Assembly (NCBI GenBank): GCA_024401025.1 | Contig: JAKSLV010000017.1 | Location: forward strand, 1 to 33,684 | Length of the DNA stretch: 33,684 bases | Direction of reading: 5' to 3' | Source: Bacteroidales bacterium | Lineage (GTDB): Bacteria; Bacteroidota; Bacteroidia; Bacteroidales; UBA3824 | In this document: positions 24,869-33,684 of the stretch, piece by piece | How the letters are laid out: every line of letters starts with the position of its first letter | Numbering within the stretch: the first letter of the stretch is position 1 | Translations under genes and position numbers: made by a program | Notes under the pieces: model-generated | Database searches by the model: none | Told to the model about the DNA's origin: nothing | Seen by the model: only the letters and a program-made list of their open reading frames with translations

Positions 24869-25666
24869 TTACGCTGCGGGTTCCACTTCTGATGAGTCGG
24901 CATCAGAGGCAGGTTTCAGGGCCTCGGAAGGCTGGCTGAGTGGAATTCCGCCGGGAATCTCGTCGGCAAAAAACACCTTGAAACCCATTGTTGAGAATAG
25001 GTTGCCGAGAATCTTGCGGCCTGATGCGTCGGCCTTGGCAAAGATGGAATCGTTGATGGCGCGCTGCTCCACCACATTCTTGGCATGGCGGATCATGTTC
25101 TGAAGCTCGGTAGGGAAAGGCCACTCGCCGTCCTCCACAAAAATATTTACATCTGTGGGATTTGCTATGGTTTCCAGGAACTTGGCCTTTGGCAGGTTGA
25201 TGAACAGGGTATCGCCGCACACCTGCATTCCGTTGTTGTCGACAATCTCCTTGAGGTCCCAGCCCACTCGGCATGTCACCTTTACAATCACCACAAGCTC
25301 CTTCTCCAGGTTGCTTACGGTTTTCTTGCTGTTGTCGGCTGATGCTGAGGCATTTTCCTCCTTCTTGCCGCCGAAGATGTTGGAGAAGAAGTTGCCGGTG
25401 CTCTCCACCACGGTGTTTACTGTGGAGGCCACAGCGGCCTTTACGCCGGTCTTAACCACGGAATCCTTCACCATAACCTCGTCGTAATAATACTCGGTGC
25501 AGAGCTCCTGAATCTGCTCCACGGCCTCCACGATGTTGGGAGTTTCCTGAACCACCGACACGCGCTCGTATGACTTAAGCAGGCCGGCCTTCCAGAGCAT
25601 ATACAGCACTGCCAAAATTGCTATCACTATCAGCAATATAGAAAGCTTGATTTTCCAATTTCTCAT
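24869..25666 (-). CDS. DUF4230 protein, membrane-anchored
   Basis: A 265-residue protein with a basic start (MRNWKIK) and one membrane helix at about 8-27, then an extracytoplasmic DUF4230 domain. The domain shows VVIVKVTCRVGWDLKEIVDN, DTLFINLPKAKFLETI and the C-terminal AINDSIFAKADASGRKILG helix followed by FKVFF. An insert rich in Gly/Ser/Lys/Glu (about 100-130) separates the first helix region from the core. The frame is open to 25708, but the ATG at 25666, 4 bases after the upstream stop, gives a sensible N-terminus. The family is widespread in this phylum and has no known function. Confidence 0.82.
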   Translation of the reverse strand: MRNWKIKLSILLIVIAILAVLYMLWKAGLLKSYERVSVVQETPNIVEAVEQIQELCTEYYYDEVMVKDSVVKTGVKAAVASTVNTVVESTGNFFSNIFGGKKEENASASADNSKKTVSNLEKELVVIVKVTCRVGWDLKEIVDNNGMQVCGDTLFINLPKAKFLETIANPTDVNIFVEDGEWPFPTELQNMIRHAKNVVEQRAINDSIFAKADASGRKILGNLFSTMGFKVFFADEIPGGIPLSQPSEALKPASDADSSEVEPAA

Positions 25667-25670
25667 GATA

Positions 25671-26252
25671 CTAAAGTGTAAATTCGATTTTAACAGCCTC
25701 GAAACCAAGGTTTTTCAGCATTGAATGAAACATAGGCTCGGCATTGGCCTCGGCCTGCTTTACTATCTGGGCCTTAAGGTTCTCGTCGGCAAGGATCTGA
25801 CGCTCGCCCTCCTGGAGATATTCCAGATACTCCTTGTTGGAGATGTTGCTCCTCAGCATGCCAACCTTCACGTAATCGAGGTAAACCTTGTCGAGGTCCA
25901 TGTTGATGGGCTCGAAAATCTTGGCATGGGGCAGCTGAAGTATCACCTGACTGCCGTTGACCACCACCTTGTAGTTTCCCGAGCTAAGGTCCACGCCGGC
26001 CTTAAGAGTGGCGGAGCAGCGTATCAGGGCCTTGCGGTCGCCTATCTTGAAATTGTCGAGAAAACTCTGAGGAAGGTCTGATGTTCTCACCACCTTGCCC
26101 ACGGTGTACTGCACAGTGCCAAACTCGGCCACCTCCTGTGTGCCCATCTTCTCGTAGATGGAAGTGTAGGGGTTTCGGGCAACGTTGGATTTATCGCAAC
26201 TTGCGAAAGCCGACACCAAGGCGGCCAACGCCAAAAACTTCATAAACTTCAT
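25671..26252 (-). CDS. DUF4230 lipoprotein
   Basis: A 193-residue lipoprotein with signal MKFMKFLALAALVSAFASC, where C is the lipid-modified Cys, then DKSN. The remainder matches DUF4230: VGKVVRTSDLPQSF, CSATLKAGVDLSSGNYKVV, VILQLPHAKIFEPI, and a helix IVKQAEANAEPMFHSMLKNLGF before a last strand AVKIEFTL. It lies 35 bases downstream of the C1 peptidase and 4 bases upstream of a second, membrane-anchored DUF4230 gene, so the three form one transcript. Function is unknown. Confidence 0.83.
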   Translation of the reverse strand: MKFMKFLALAALVSAFASCDKSNVARNPYTSIYEKMGTQEVAEFGTVQYTVGKVVRTSDLPQSFLDNFKIGDRKALIRCSATLKAGVDLSSGNYKVVVNGSQVILQLPHAKIFEPINMDLDKVYLDYVKVGMLRSNISNKEYLEYLQEGERQILADENLKAQIVKQAEANAEPMFHSMLKNLGFEAVKIEFTL

Positions 26253-26287
26253 ATTGAAATAAGATTTGTTGATATTAGAAAATACAC

Positions 26288-27520
26288 TTATTTTTCTGAT
26301 GCTTTCATCAAAAACTCCACCGCGCTCTTATGAACCAGTATGCCGGTGGTCTTGGCCTTGACGAAAGCCTCAGAGGCATACAGATAGCCCTTGTATGGTC
26401 CCACAGTTCCCCATGAGTTTTTCACGATGTAGAACTTGTTGCCGTACTGGTCGTGGGCGCTGCCGATAAGATGCATGCCGTGGTCGTCGGTGGTGTTGCG
26501 GTTGAGGAAGTCGAGCTGACGGAGCTCCTGGTTGATGGCAATCTCCACACCGGGCGAGTCGAGGTCTCTGGCCTGCTTGAGCTGCGATTCCAGATCCATC
26601 TTCTTGAACTCCTCGAGGTTGGCCAGGCGCTTGTTGTAAGTGGCAATGGCGGCCTTGAGGTCTCCCTTCTTGATGTTTGGGTTTTTGCGAGGGTCCTCGG
26701 GATAAGGCATGCCGGGCAATACGGCGTAGCCCGATCTGGTATCGAATCCGTTTTCTGATACGTCTGATGCCCACAATACAGTGTGTCCATGGGCCAATGC
26801 GGTATCGATAACGGCTGTAAGCTCGTCGATCTTTACATTATAGAAATTCTCCCATCTCCAGTTGTCAGGAATCTCGAGAACAAAGTTCTGATAATAAGGA
26901 TGATGGCTGAAAGATGTTACCTGCACGTAATCATCAAAAGGCAGTTTTACCACCTCGTCGGCAAAAGTGCGCGGAGTGTATTTGCGGCCCTGATACTCAA
27001 ACTCCTGAGGCACGGGCGCAAAGTAGCGGTCGAGCTTCTCCTCGAAATTCTTGCTCCATATAGGATTAATCTTCTTCTTGGAATCGTCGGCCACAGAATC
27101 GGCAAAAGCTGTCGCCCACTTCTCGAGCTTGGAATGGTCGATCCTGAAATCGCTTGTCCTCGTGTTTGGCATCGCTGATTCAGGTACAAGACCGTGCTCC
27201 CTGGCAATAACGAAATTGTCGAGGAAGTAGCTGCCCTGTCCATAATTCATCTTTCCATGGAGCATCACATATTTCTGTGTGCGGTCGATATAGTTCTGAC
27301 GCACCACAAACATCTCGGAAAGGTTTGGGGGATTTGGGTTTCCGAAAAACATCATCTCGCTCTCCAGGAACGACATTGAGGAGAAGCACCAGCAAGTGCC
27401 TGAATACTGCTGGTCGGAAACCTTAGGACAGGCCAGCCTGATATCGTCAGTAAACTGAAACTGGGCACTGGCGGTATATGCAACCGAAGCCAAGGCCCAA
27501 GCAAACAAAGTTTTTTTCAT
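26288..27520 (-). CDS. Secreted C1-family (bleomycin hydrolase/PepC-like) cysteine peptidase
   Basis: A 410-residue protein with signal peptide MKKTLFAWALASVAYTASAQ, so it is exported, unlike the cytoplasmic PepC of other bacteria. The catalytic Cys is in YSGTCWCFSSMSFLESE at about 44-60. The catalytic His is in DDHGMHLIGSA, and Asn is in FYIVKNSWGTVGPYKGYLY near the C-terminus. Large PepC-type inserts lie between. The family cleaves amino-terminal residues or short peptides. The frame is open to 27553, but the signal peptide and a -7 box at 27551-27558 favour the ATG at 27520. It heads an operon with two DUF4230 genes. Confidence 0.9.
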   Translation of the reverse strand: MKKTLFAWALASVAYTASAQFQFTDDIRLACPKVSDQQYSGTCWCFSSMSFLESEMMFFGNPNPPNLSEMFVVRQNYIDRTQKYVMLHGKMNYGQGSYFLDNFVIAREHGLVPESAMPNTRTSDFRIDHSKLEKWATAFADSVADDSKKKINPIWSKNFEEKLDRYFAPVPQEFEYQGRKYTPRTFADEVVKLPFDDYVQVTSFSHHPYYQNFVLEIPDNWRWENFYNVKIDELTAVIDTALAHGHTVLWASDVSENGFDTRSGYAVLPGMPYPEDPRKNPNIKKGDLKAAIATYNKRLANLEEFKKMDLESQLKQARDLDSPGVEIAINQELRQLDFLNRNTTDDHGMHLIGSAHDQYGNKFYIVKNSWGTVGPYKGYLYASEAFVKAKTTGILVHKSAVEFLMKASEK

Positions 27521-27550
27521 AGAATAGTAGTTTTTTATGTTAGAACAATG

Positions 27551-27558
27551 CAAATATA
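27551..27558 (-). promoter_or_regulatory. Candidate -7 element for the C1 peptidase operon
   Basis: TATATTTG on the minus strand is a full -7 match about 30 bases upstream of the ATG at 27520. The -33 partner is weak (CTG 18 bases away). Confidence 0.4.
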
Positions 27559-27588
27559 AAAATAATTTCCGAAAAACAGCACTGACAA

Positions 27589-27621
27589 TTTGACATAAAA
27601 ATTACATTGGCAACATATTTG
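27589..27621 (+). promoter_or_regulatory. Candidate promoter for grpE-dnaJ
   Basis: TTTG (27589-27592), 21 bases, then CATATTTG (27614-27621), one base off consensus. The implied leader to the ATG at 27659 is about 32 bases. No CIRCE-type inverted repeat is visible. Confidence 0.4.
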
Positions 27622-27658
27622 ATTTCTATATATACGAAACAAACAAAAAAATCACAAC

Positions 27659-29492
<1,834 letters not shown>

Positions 29493-29497
29493 GATAT

Positions 29498-29546
29498 AAA
29501 AACAAAAACCAGAAACTTGGGATTCAAGTTTCTGGTTTTTGTTTTT
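29498..29546. terminator. Bidirectional intrinsic terminator after dnaJ
   Basis: A very long perfect stem of about 21-22 bp (arms 29498-29519 and 29525-29546; core ACCAGAAACTTG / CAAGTTTCTGGT) with a 5-base loop and a T-run. Its right edge touches the stop codon of the convergent hydrolase gene at 29548. Confidence 0.9.
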
Positions 29547-29547
29547 T

Positions 29548-30198
29548 TTAGAAATCTTCCTCGAATCCAAGGAATGGATTCTTGCCTGCCTCCTCGCCTA
29601 CCGAGGTCTTGTCGCCGTGGCCGGGGAAAACAGTGTACAAGCTGTCGAACCTGAGAATCACGTTTCTGATGCTTGCCATGAGCTGGTCGTAATCGCCGCC
29701 CTCAAGGTCGGTGCGCCCTATGGTGCCCTTAAACAGGGTGTCGCCCGATATCATGAACTTGTCGGCCTCGGAATATATCACCTGACCGCCGGGAGTGTGT
29801 CCCGGAGTGGAGGCGCACTTGAGAACCGAATTGCCGAACCTGAGCTCGGTGCCGTCCTTACATTCGATATCGATAGAGATGTCGTTTTGGATCTGCCAGC
29901 CAAACACTTGCGCGTATTTGGCGGCATTGTCAAGGAGGTAAGCATCAGCACTATTGGCTGCAAAAGGAATATTATAGAAGCTCTTAAGGAAGCTGATACC
30001 AAGAATATGATCGCTGTGGCAATGAGTGTTTGCAATAAGCACAGGTTTCAGCTGAAGCTTTGCGATGGTGCCGGTAAGGAAATCGCGCTCCTGCTGGGAA
30101 TAACAGCCCGGATCCACGATAACGCACTCCTTGGTGTCGTCGTAGATAAGATAGGTGTTTTCCTCGAAAAAGTTGAATCTGAAAATCTCTACTTTCAT
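29548..30198 (-). CDS. Metallo-beta-lactamase-fold hydrolase (glyoxalase II-like)
   Basis: A 216-residue cytoplasmic protein. The metal-binding signature HxHxDH is in IANTHCHSDHILG near residue 58. A later His is in ASTPGHTPGG, the bridging Asp is in MISGDTLFKGTIGRTDLEG, and the last His is in VFPGHGDKTSVGEE. These match the small hydroxyacylglutathione-hydrolase-like group common in this phylum, which may act on thioesters such as lactoyl-thiols. The true substrate cannot be told from sequence. It is followed upstream by a small unknown gene on the same strand. Confidence 0.9.
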   Translation of the reverse strand: MKVEIFRFNFFEENTYLIYDDTKECVIVDPGCYSQQERDFLTGTIAKLQLKPVLIANTHCHSDHILGISFLKSFYNIPFAANSADAYLLDNAAKYAQVFGWQIQNDISIDIECKDGTELRFGNSVLKCASTPGHTPGGQVIYSEADKFMISGDTLFKGTIGRTDLEGGDYDQLMASIRNVILRFDSLYTVFPGHGDKTSVGEEAGKNPFLGFEEDF

Positions 30199-30231
30199 TA
30201 TTGATTCTGTGTATTAAAACATTAGACACTA

Positions 30232-30570
30232 TTAAGCCGCAGCCAGAATTTTCTCGAGTTTCGCGGTAAGAACCGACAATTTGGTCTGGATAAGACTAAC
30301 GATAACGCGTCTATCCATCTGCTCCACGTTCTGCGAAAGCACATCGGCGCAGGCTCCAATCTCGGTCCAGCTAATCTGTGGAAAATCCTTCTTGCTGTCA
30401 CCCATGGAGATAGAGTTCTCCACAATGATGTACAGATTCATATAGATGTTTTCAAGAAGGAACTTGTCGCTGTCGAAAGCCTCGGGCAAAGACCGGCCAG
30501 CTGTTGCGGCCACCACATTACGGCAGGCCTGCAACATCTCGGTCATCAAAATCTTGGCATTGCTGTCCAT
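30232..30570 (-). CDS. Small all-helical protein of unknown function downstream of aspS
   Basis: I do not recognise this 112-residue protein. It has no signal peptide or membrane segment and looks all-helical. One helix pair is at about 5-60 with ILMTEMLQACRNVVAATAG and FLLENIYMNLYIIVENSISMG. After a short SKKDFPQISWTEIG loop there is a second pair, ADVLSQNVEQMDRRVIVSLI and TKLSVLTAKLEKILAAA. Its ATG lies 1 base beyond the aspS stop, so translation is probably coupled to aspS. Confidence 0.75.
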   Translation of the reverse strand: MDSNAKILMTEMLQACRNVVAATAGRSLPEAFDSDKFLLENIYMNLYIIVENSISMGDSKKDFPQISWTEIGACADVLSQNVEQMDRRVIVSLIQTKLSVLTAKLEKILAAA

Positions 30571-30571
30571 A

Positions 30572-32332
30572 TTATTTCTCTACTGGTTTAGTGGCCAAAT
30601 AAAGCTCGTCGAGCTGCTTCTGCTCAAGGAACGAAGGAGCGTCGAGCATTACATCGCGGCCGGAATTATTTTTAGGGAATGCTATACAGTCTCTGATGCT
30701 GTCGAGTCCAGCAAATAGGCTTACCCAGCGGTCGAGACCGTAGGCAAGGCCACCGTGAGGAGGCGCACCATACTTGAAAGCGTTCATCAGGAAGCCGAAC
30801 TGCTCCTGAGCCTTCTCAGGGGTGAAACCGAGGATCTTGAAGATCTTGGCCTGAGTCTCGGCATCGTGTATACGGATGCTTCCGCCTCCAACCTCAACAC
30901 CGTTGATAACCATATCGTAGGCATTGGCGCGAACTGATGCCGGGTCGGTATCCAAGAGAGGCACATCCTCTGGCTTGGGCGAGGTGAATGGGTGGTGCAT
31001 AGCCATCAAGCGTCCCTCCTCCTCGCTCCACTCGTACATTGGGAAGTCGATAACCCAGAGGCAAGCGAACTTGTCCTTGTCGCGGAGGCCAAGCTGAGAG
31101 GCAACCTCGAGACGGAGCTCGCAAAGCTGCTTGCGTGTCTTCATGGCATCATCGCCGCTTAGGATGAGGATAAGGTCACCAGGCTCGGCGTTGAAAGCTG
31201 CCTTCATTTTCTGGAGAGTATCCTGCTGGTAGAACTTATCAACGCTAGACTTAACGTTGCCATCGGCCTCGATGCGGGCATACACCATACCCTTGGCGCC
31301 AATCTGAGGACGCTTTACGAAATCTGTGAGCTGGTCGAGCTGCTTACGTGTGTAAGTAGCGGCGCCCTTGGCACAGATACCGCCGATATAGGCAGCATTA
31401 TCGAAAACGCTGAAGCCTGAGCCCTTCATGATATCCATAAGCTCCACGAACTTCATATCGAAGCGGAGGTCTGGCTTATCGGAACCGTAGTACTTCATAG
31501 CATCGTGCCATGTCATACGTGGGAAAGCCTCAGGAATATCTATGTTTCTGATAGTCTTGAAAAGGTGCTTTGCCATGCCCTCGAAGAGCTGGATGATATC
31601 CTCCTGCTCCACAAACGACATCTCGCAGTCGATCTGAGTGAACTCGGGCTGACGGTCGGCACGGAGGTCCTCGTCGCGGAAACACTTAACGATCTGGAAG
31701 TAGCGGTCGAAGCCAGCCACCATAAGGAGCTGCTTCAGGGTCTGAGGAGACTGAGGAAGAGCGTAGAACTGGCCCGGATTCATACGTGAAGGAACCACGA
31801 AATCGCGCGCACCCTCGGGAGTAGAACCGATGAGGACAGGAGTCTCAACCTCGAGGAATCCCTGCTTATCGAGATAGCTGCGCACCTCGAAAGCCATCTT
31901 GTGACGGAGCTCAAGATTCTTGCGTACAGCAGAACGACGGAGGTCGAGGTAGCGGTACTTCATACGGAGCTCGTCGCCACCATCAGTATTGTCCTCGATA
32001 GTGAAAGGAGGAACCTCTGACTTATTGAGGATATTGAGTTTGGTAACAATAATCTCTATCTCGCCGGTAGGGAGATCCTTATTCTTGCTGGAACGCTCGA
32101 TAACATTACCAACAACCTGGATAACGAACTCGCGGCCAAGCTTTCGGGCAGCCTCGCAAAGCTCGGCGTTGGTCTCCATATTGAAAGCCAACTGAGTAAT
32201 ACCATAACGGTCACGGAGGTCAACGAATGTCATACCACCGAGATTTCTAACACGCTGCACCCATCCAGAGAGTGTAACTTCCTTGTTGACGTCTGCCAAG
32301 CGCAGCTCGCCACAACTATGTGATCTGTACAT
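30572..32332 (-). CDS. aspS: Aspartate--tRNA ligase
   Basis: Charges tRNA-Asp. The 586 residues form a bacterial-type class II enzyme. The N-terminal OB fold begins [19 protein letters not shown]. Motif 2 is [21 protein letters not shown] bacterial GAD insert covers roughly 280-410. Motif 3 is [16 protein letters not shown], followed by [16 protein letters not shown]. The frame stays open to 32437, but the extra 35 residues are hydrophobic and unrelated to the family, and a promoter lies there, so the ATG at 32332 is used. Confidence 0.98.
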   Translation of the reverse strand: MYRSHSCGELRLADVNKEVTLSGWVQRVRNLGGMTFVDLRDRYGITQLAFNMETNAELCEAARKLGREFVIQVVGNVIERSSKNKDLPTGEIEIIVTKLNILNKSEVPPFTIEDNTDGGDELRMKYRYLDLRRSAVRKNLELRHKMAFEVRSYLDKQGFLEVETPVLIGSTPEGARDFVVPSRMNPGQFYALPQSPQTLKQLLMVAGFDRYFQIVKCFRDEDLRADRQPEFTQIDCEMSFVEQEDIIQLFEGMAKHLFKTIRNIDIPEAFPRMTWHDAMKYYGSDKPDLRFDMKFVELMDIMKGSGFSVFDNAAYIGGICAKGAATYTRKQLDQLTDFVKRPQIGAKGMVYARIEADGNVKSSVDKFYQQDTLQKMKAAFNAEPGDLILILSGDDAMKTRKQLCELRLEVASQLGLRDKDKFACLWVIDFPMYEWSEEEGRLMAMHHPFTSPKPEDVPLLDTDPASVRANAYDMVINGVEVGGGSIRIHDAETQAKIFKILGFTPEKAQEQFGFLMNAFKYGAPPHGGLAYGLDRWVSLFAGLDSIRDCIAFPKNNSGRDVMLDAPSFLEQKQLDELYLATKPVEK

Positions 32333-32404
32333 TATTTTGAAATATTTTATACGTTTCGTATTGATAATAATCAGCGGTAAAGATAGTAAATTTCCAATAG
32401 AAAA

Positions 32405-32437
32405 CAAAAATATTTTTGCATATAAAAACCCATTCAA
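32405..32437 (-). promoter_or_regulatory. Candidate promoter for aspS
   Basis: On the minus strand TTG (32437-32435), 22 bases, then TATTTTTG (32412-32405). The implied leader is about 65 bases. It overlaps the terminator of the upstream lipoprotein gene. Confidence 0.4.
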
Positions 32438-32464
32438 TTTCTATGAACAAGAAAATGAATGGGT
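32428..32464 (-). terminator. Intrinsic terminator of the YARHG lipoprotein gene
   Basis: Arms ACCCATTCA (32428-32436) and TGAATGGGT (32456-32464) pair over 9 bp, with more A-T pairing inside. On the minus strand the hairpin is followed by TTTTTATA. It starts just after the stop codon of the lipoprotein gene. Confidence 0.65.
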
Positions 32465-32469
32465 AAATA

Positions 32470-33444
32470 TTACTTATTAGCGTTAGCCTCAGCCTTCTTG
32501 ATAGTTACGATGTTCTTTTTCTCGATATCGGTGAGGAGGTTGCTTACGTCTGTAAGTGTGGGCTGATACCACGCCATATCAGAGAAAAAACTCTTGAGAG
32601 ACTCATTGGAGAAAATATATCCATGACGTGCAAAAATCTCGTTTCGCATAATCAAGAGATCATCAGAGCTGAAATTCTCAAGAGCTTCTGGCGTAAGAAC
32701 CACAGAAGCGGTAAAAGGATACAACTCTTTGTCACTGGGATAGATGCGTTCCAAAACATCCACAAGATCAGTTCCATTATGAACAGCCAAACTTCTAGGA
32801 TTGAAAGATATATTGCCGAAAGCAACTATAAGATCGCCAAACTGATCTTCATAATTATCCTCGCCCCAATCATCGGAGAAATATACGTGGAACGAAGGCT
32901 TGTCGAAACCTTGACAATTCCTGTTTTCGAAATCGATACAATAAGTCTTGTGAGTACGCTTGCCACGGTAATATCCCGAAAAATAATAGTGGTCCACCAT
33001 GAGAGAATCTTTACCAGACGACTCGCCATTGATAAACAACTCGGAATAGCCGTCATGCTTAACAACATCAAAAGTAGTCAAGTCGCTGTCAGGAGTTTTA
33101 AATTCTTGACCTGGCTCCCACTCACCATCAACTTGATAACCATCAAAAAAGCTTCCTCCCATGCCCATAAAACAAAACTTGTTGTCACGAACATGAACAT
33201 AGCCAGTAGTAGGACCAGCATCGTGGAAAGAACCTGTAGTTATAGACAAGGTATCGTTATGAAAGTTGATAACCATTATATTGGATCCATCATACCAACA
33301 CTTATCAATACTGGCAATGTAATCGGGAGATGGATAATTGGATAAATTGCCGGATTCAGATGTTGCATTACCATTACCTGAACCGCCACAAGCCATCAGC
33401 AGGAGAGCTGAGGATAAGCTAAAGATATTAATAAATTTTCTCAT
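32470..33444 (-). CDS. YARHG-domain lipoprotein
   Basis: A 324-residue lipoprotein with signal MRKFINIFSLSSALLLMAC (lipobox LMAC), then a Gly/Ser/Asn-rich spacer to about residue 40. The middle, about 40-245, is a beta-rich region I do not recognise, with DNKFCFMGMGGSFFDGYQVDG and HVYFSDDWGEDNYEDQFGD. The C-terminal YARHG domain at about 260-320 has LLIMRNEIFARHGYIFSNE, a WYQP element and a final ITIKKAEA-like helix. That domain is common in cell-surface proteins of this phylum and its ligand is unknown. The gene is a single unit with its own terminator, next to an rRNA operon. Confidence 0.83.
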   Translation of the reverse strand: MRKFINIFSLSSALLLMACGGSGNGNATSESGNLSNYPSPDYIASIDKCWYDGSNIMVINFHNDTLSITTGSFHDAGPTTGYVHVRDNKFCFMGMGGSFFDGYQVDGEWEPGQEFKTPDSDLTTFDVVKHDGYSELFINGESSGKDSLMVDHYYFSGYYRGKRTHKTYCIDFENRNCQGFDKPSFHVYFSDDWGEDNYEDQFGDLIVAFGNISFNPRSLAVHNGTDLVDVLERIYPSDKELYPFTASVVLTPEALENFSSDDLLIMRNEIFARHGYIFSNESLKSFFSDMAWYQPTLTDVSNLLTDIEKKNIVTIKKAEANANK

Positions 33445-33604
33445 TGTTTAATGTTTTGTTATTAGATATTTGTGCAAAAATAAGATAAAAATTATTAAAA
33501 TGAAAAAGAGAAAGATGGAAAATATTGAGTGGAATAAATTATAGTAGGATTATAGGTAGAGGATTATGGGTGGTAAAGGGAGGATGTATGGGGATTAAAA
33601 CAAA

Positions 33605-33638
33605 AAAAGCCTTCCGAAGTTTCCTTCAGAAGGCTTTT
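33605..33638 (-). terminator. Intrinsic terminator of the rRNA operon
   Basis: A perfect 10-bp outer stem (AAAAGCCTTC at 33605-33614 with GAAGGCTTTT at 33629-33638) extended inside by GAAG/CTTC. On the minus strand it is followed by a run of seven T, as expected downstream of the 5S gene. The spacer from 33445 to 33604 holds a TATTTTTG box (33482-33475, minus strand), possibly for the lipoprotein gene, and nothing else I recognise. Confidence 0.8.
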
Positions 33639-33651
33639 GATTTTAAAAAGA

Positions 33652-33684
33652 GGCGATTACCTACTCTCCCACATTGTATCGCAG
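33652..33684 (-). rRNA. rrf: 5S ribosomal RNA, 3' end only (cut by the window edge)
   Basis: Read on the minus strand, the last bases give CTGCGATACAATGTGGGAG then AGTAGGTAATCGCC, the conserved 3' part of 5S rRNA (the GTGGGAGAGTAGGT helix). The rest of the gene, and presumably 23S and 16S, lie beyond the window. The exact mature 3' end is uncertain by a few bases. Confidence 0.85.

Noticed and set aside
32333-32437. 35-residue N-terminal extension of aspS
   Set aside because: It is hydrophobic, unrelated to the family start, and overlaps a promoter and a terminator.

Overview
The window is a stretch of a Bacteroidales (Bacteroidota) chromosome, moderate in GC in its genes and AT-rich between them. 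Evidence: the order isoprenyl transferase / BamA / two OmpH-Skp chaperones / glutamate racemase, a DUF6089 barrel protein, an ExbB / small membrane protein / ExbD / ExbD cluster, DUF4230 and YARHG proteins, lipoproteins, no Shine-Dalgarno habit, and several promoters of the Bacteroidota type (TTTG, about 19-22 bases, TAnnTTTG). I cannot place the genus from the sequence alone. There is no prophage, insertion sequence, CRISPR array or clear island; most of it is core chromosome.

Layout. 1-3224 (+): the 3' part of tgt, an LptF/LptG-type permease and dprA. 3239-9346 (-): an envelope-biogenesis run transcribed DUF6089, uppS, bamA, ompH, ompH, murI. 9420-10178 (-): a membrane-anchored SGNH hydrolase, divergent from an ECF sigma factor (10319-10864, +), which is followed by a membrane protein with a PKD domain and a type IX secretion type-B-like C-terminus (10880-11965). 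11952-12941 (-): manA, overlapping that gene tail to tail. 13232-16024 (+): a 930-residue HAMP/GAF/PAS/coiled-coil sensor with no recognisable output domain. 16119-18583 (-): tadA and a GH2-like lipoprotein that seems to have lost its catalytic residues. 18781-19365 (+): a TerB-like protein.

19549-22053 (-) holds the ExbB/ExbD energiser cluster; then come tRNA-Ser(GGA) and fabD (both -), and a sucC (+) with no sucD beside it. 24869-27520 (-) is a secreted C1 peptidase with two DUF4230 proteins. 27659-29492 (+) is grpE-dnaJ. 29548-32332 (-) has a metallo-beta-lactamase-fold hydrolase, a small unknown protein and aspS. 32470-33444 (-) is a YARHG lipoprotein. The window ends in the 3' end of a 5S rRNA gene on the minus strand, so an rRNA operon lies just beyond the right edge, with its terminator inside the window.

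How the parts work together: uppS supplies the lipid carrier for peptidoglycan and glycans, murI supplies D-glutamate, BamA and the OmpH chaperones build the outer membrane, and the permease exports lipopolysaccharide; together these are an envelope-building set. ExbB/ExbD energise outer-membrane transport. GrpE-DnaJ serve DnaK. The least understood parts are the sigma factor with its CTD-bearing membrane partner, the orphan sensor, the degenerate GH2 lipoprotein and the DUF4230/peptidase set. Strong hairpin terminators sit at four convergent or strand-switch junctions. Several start codons were moved downstream of the longest open frame because a signal peptide, a family N-terminus or a promoter lies inside the longer version.
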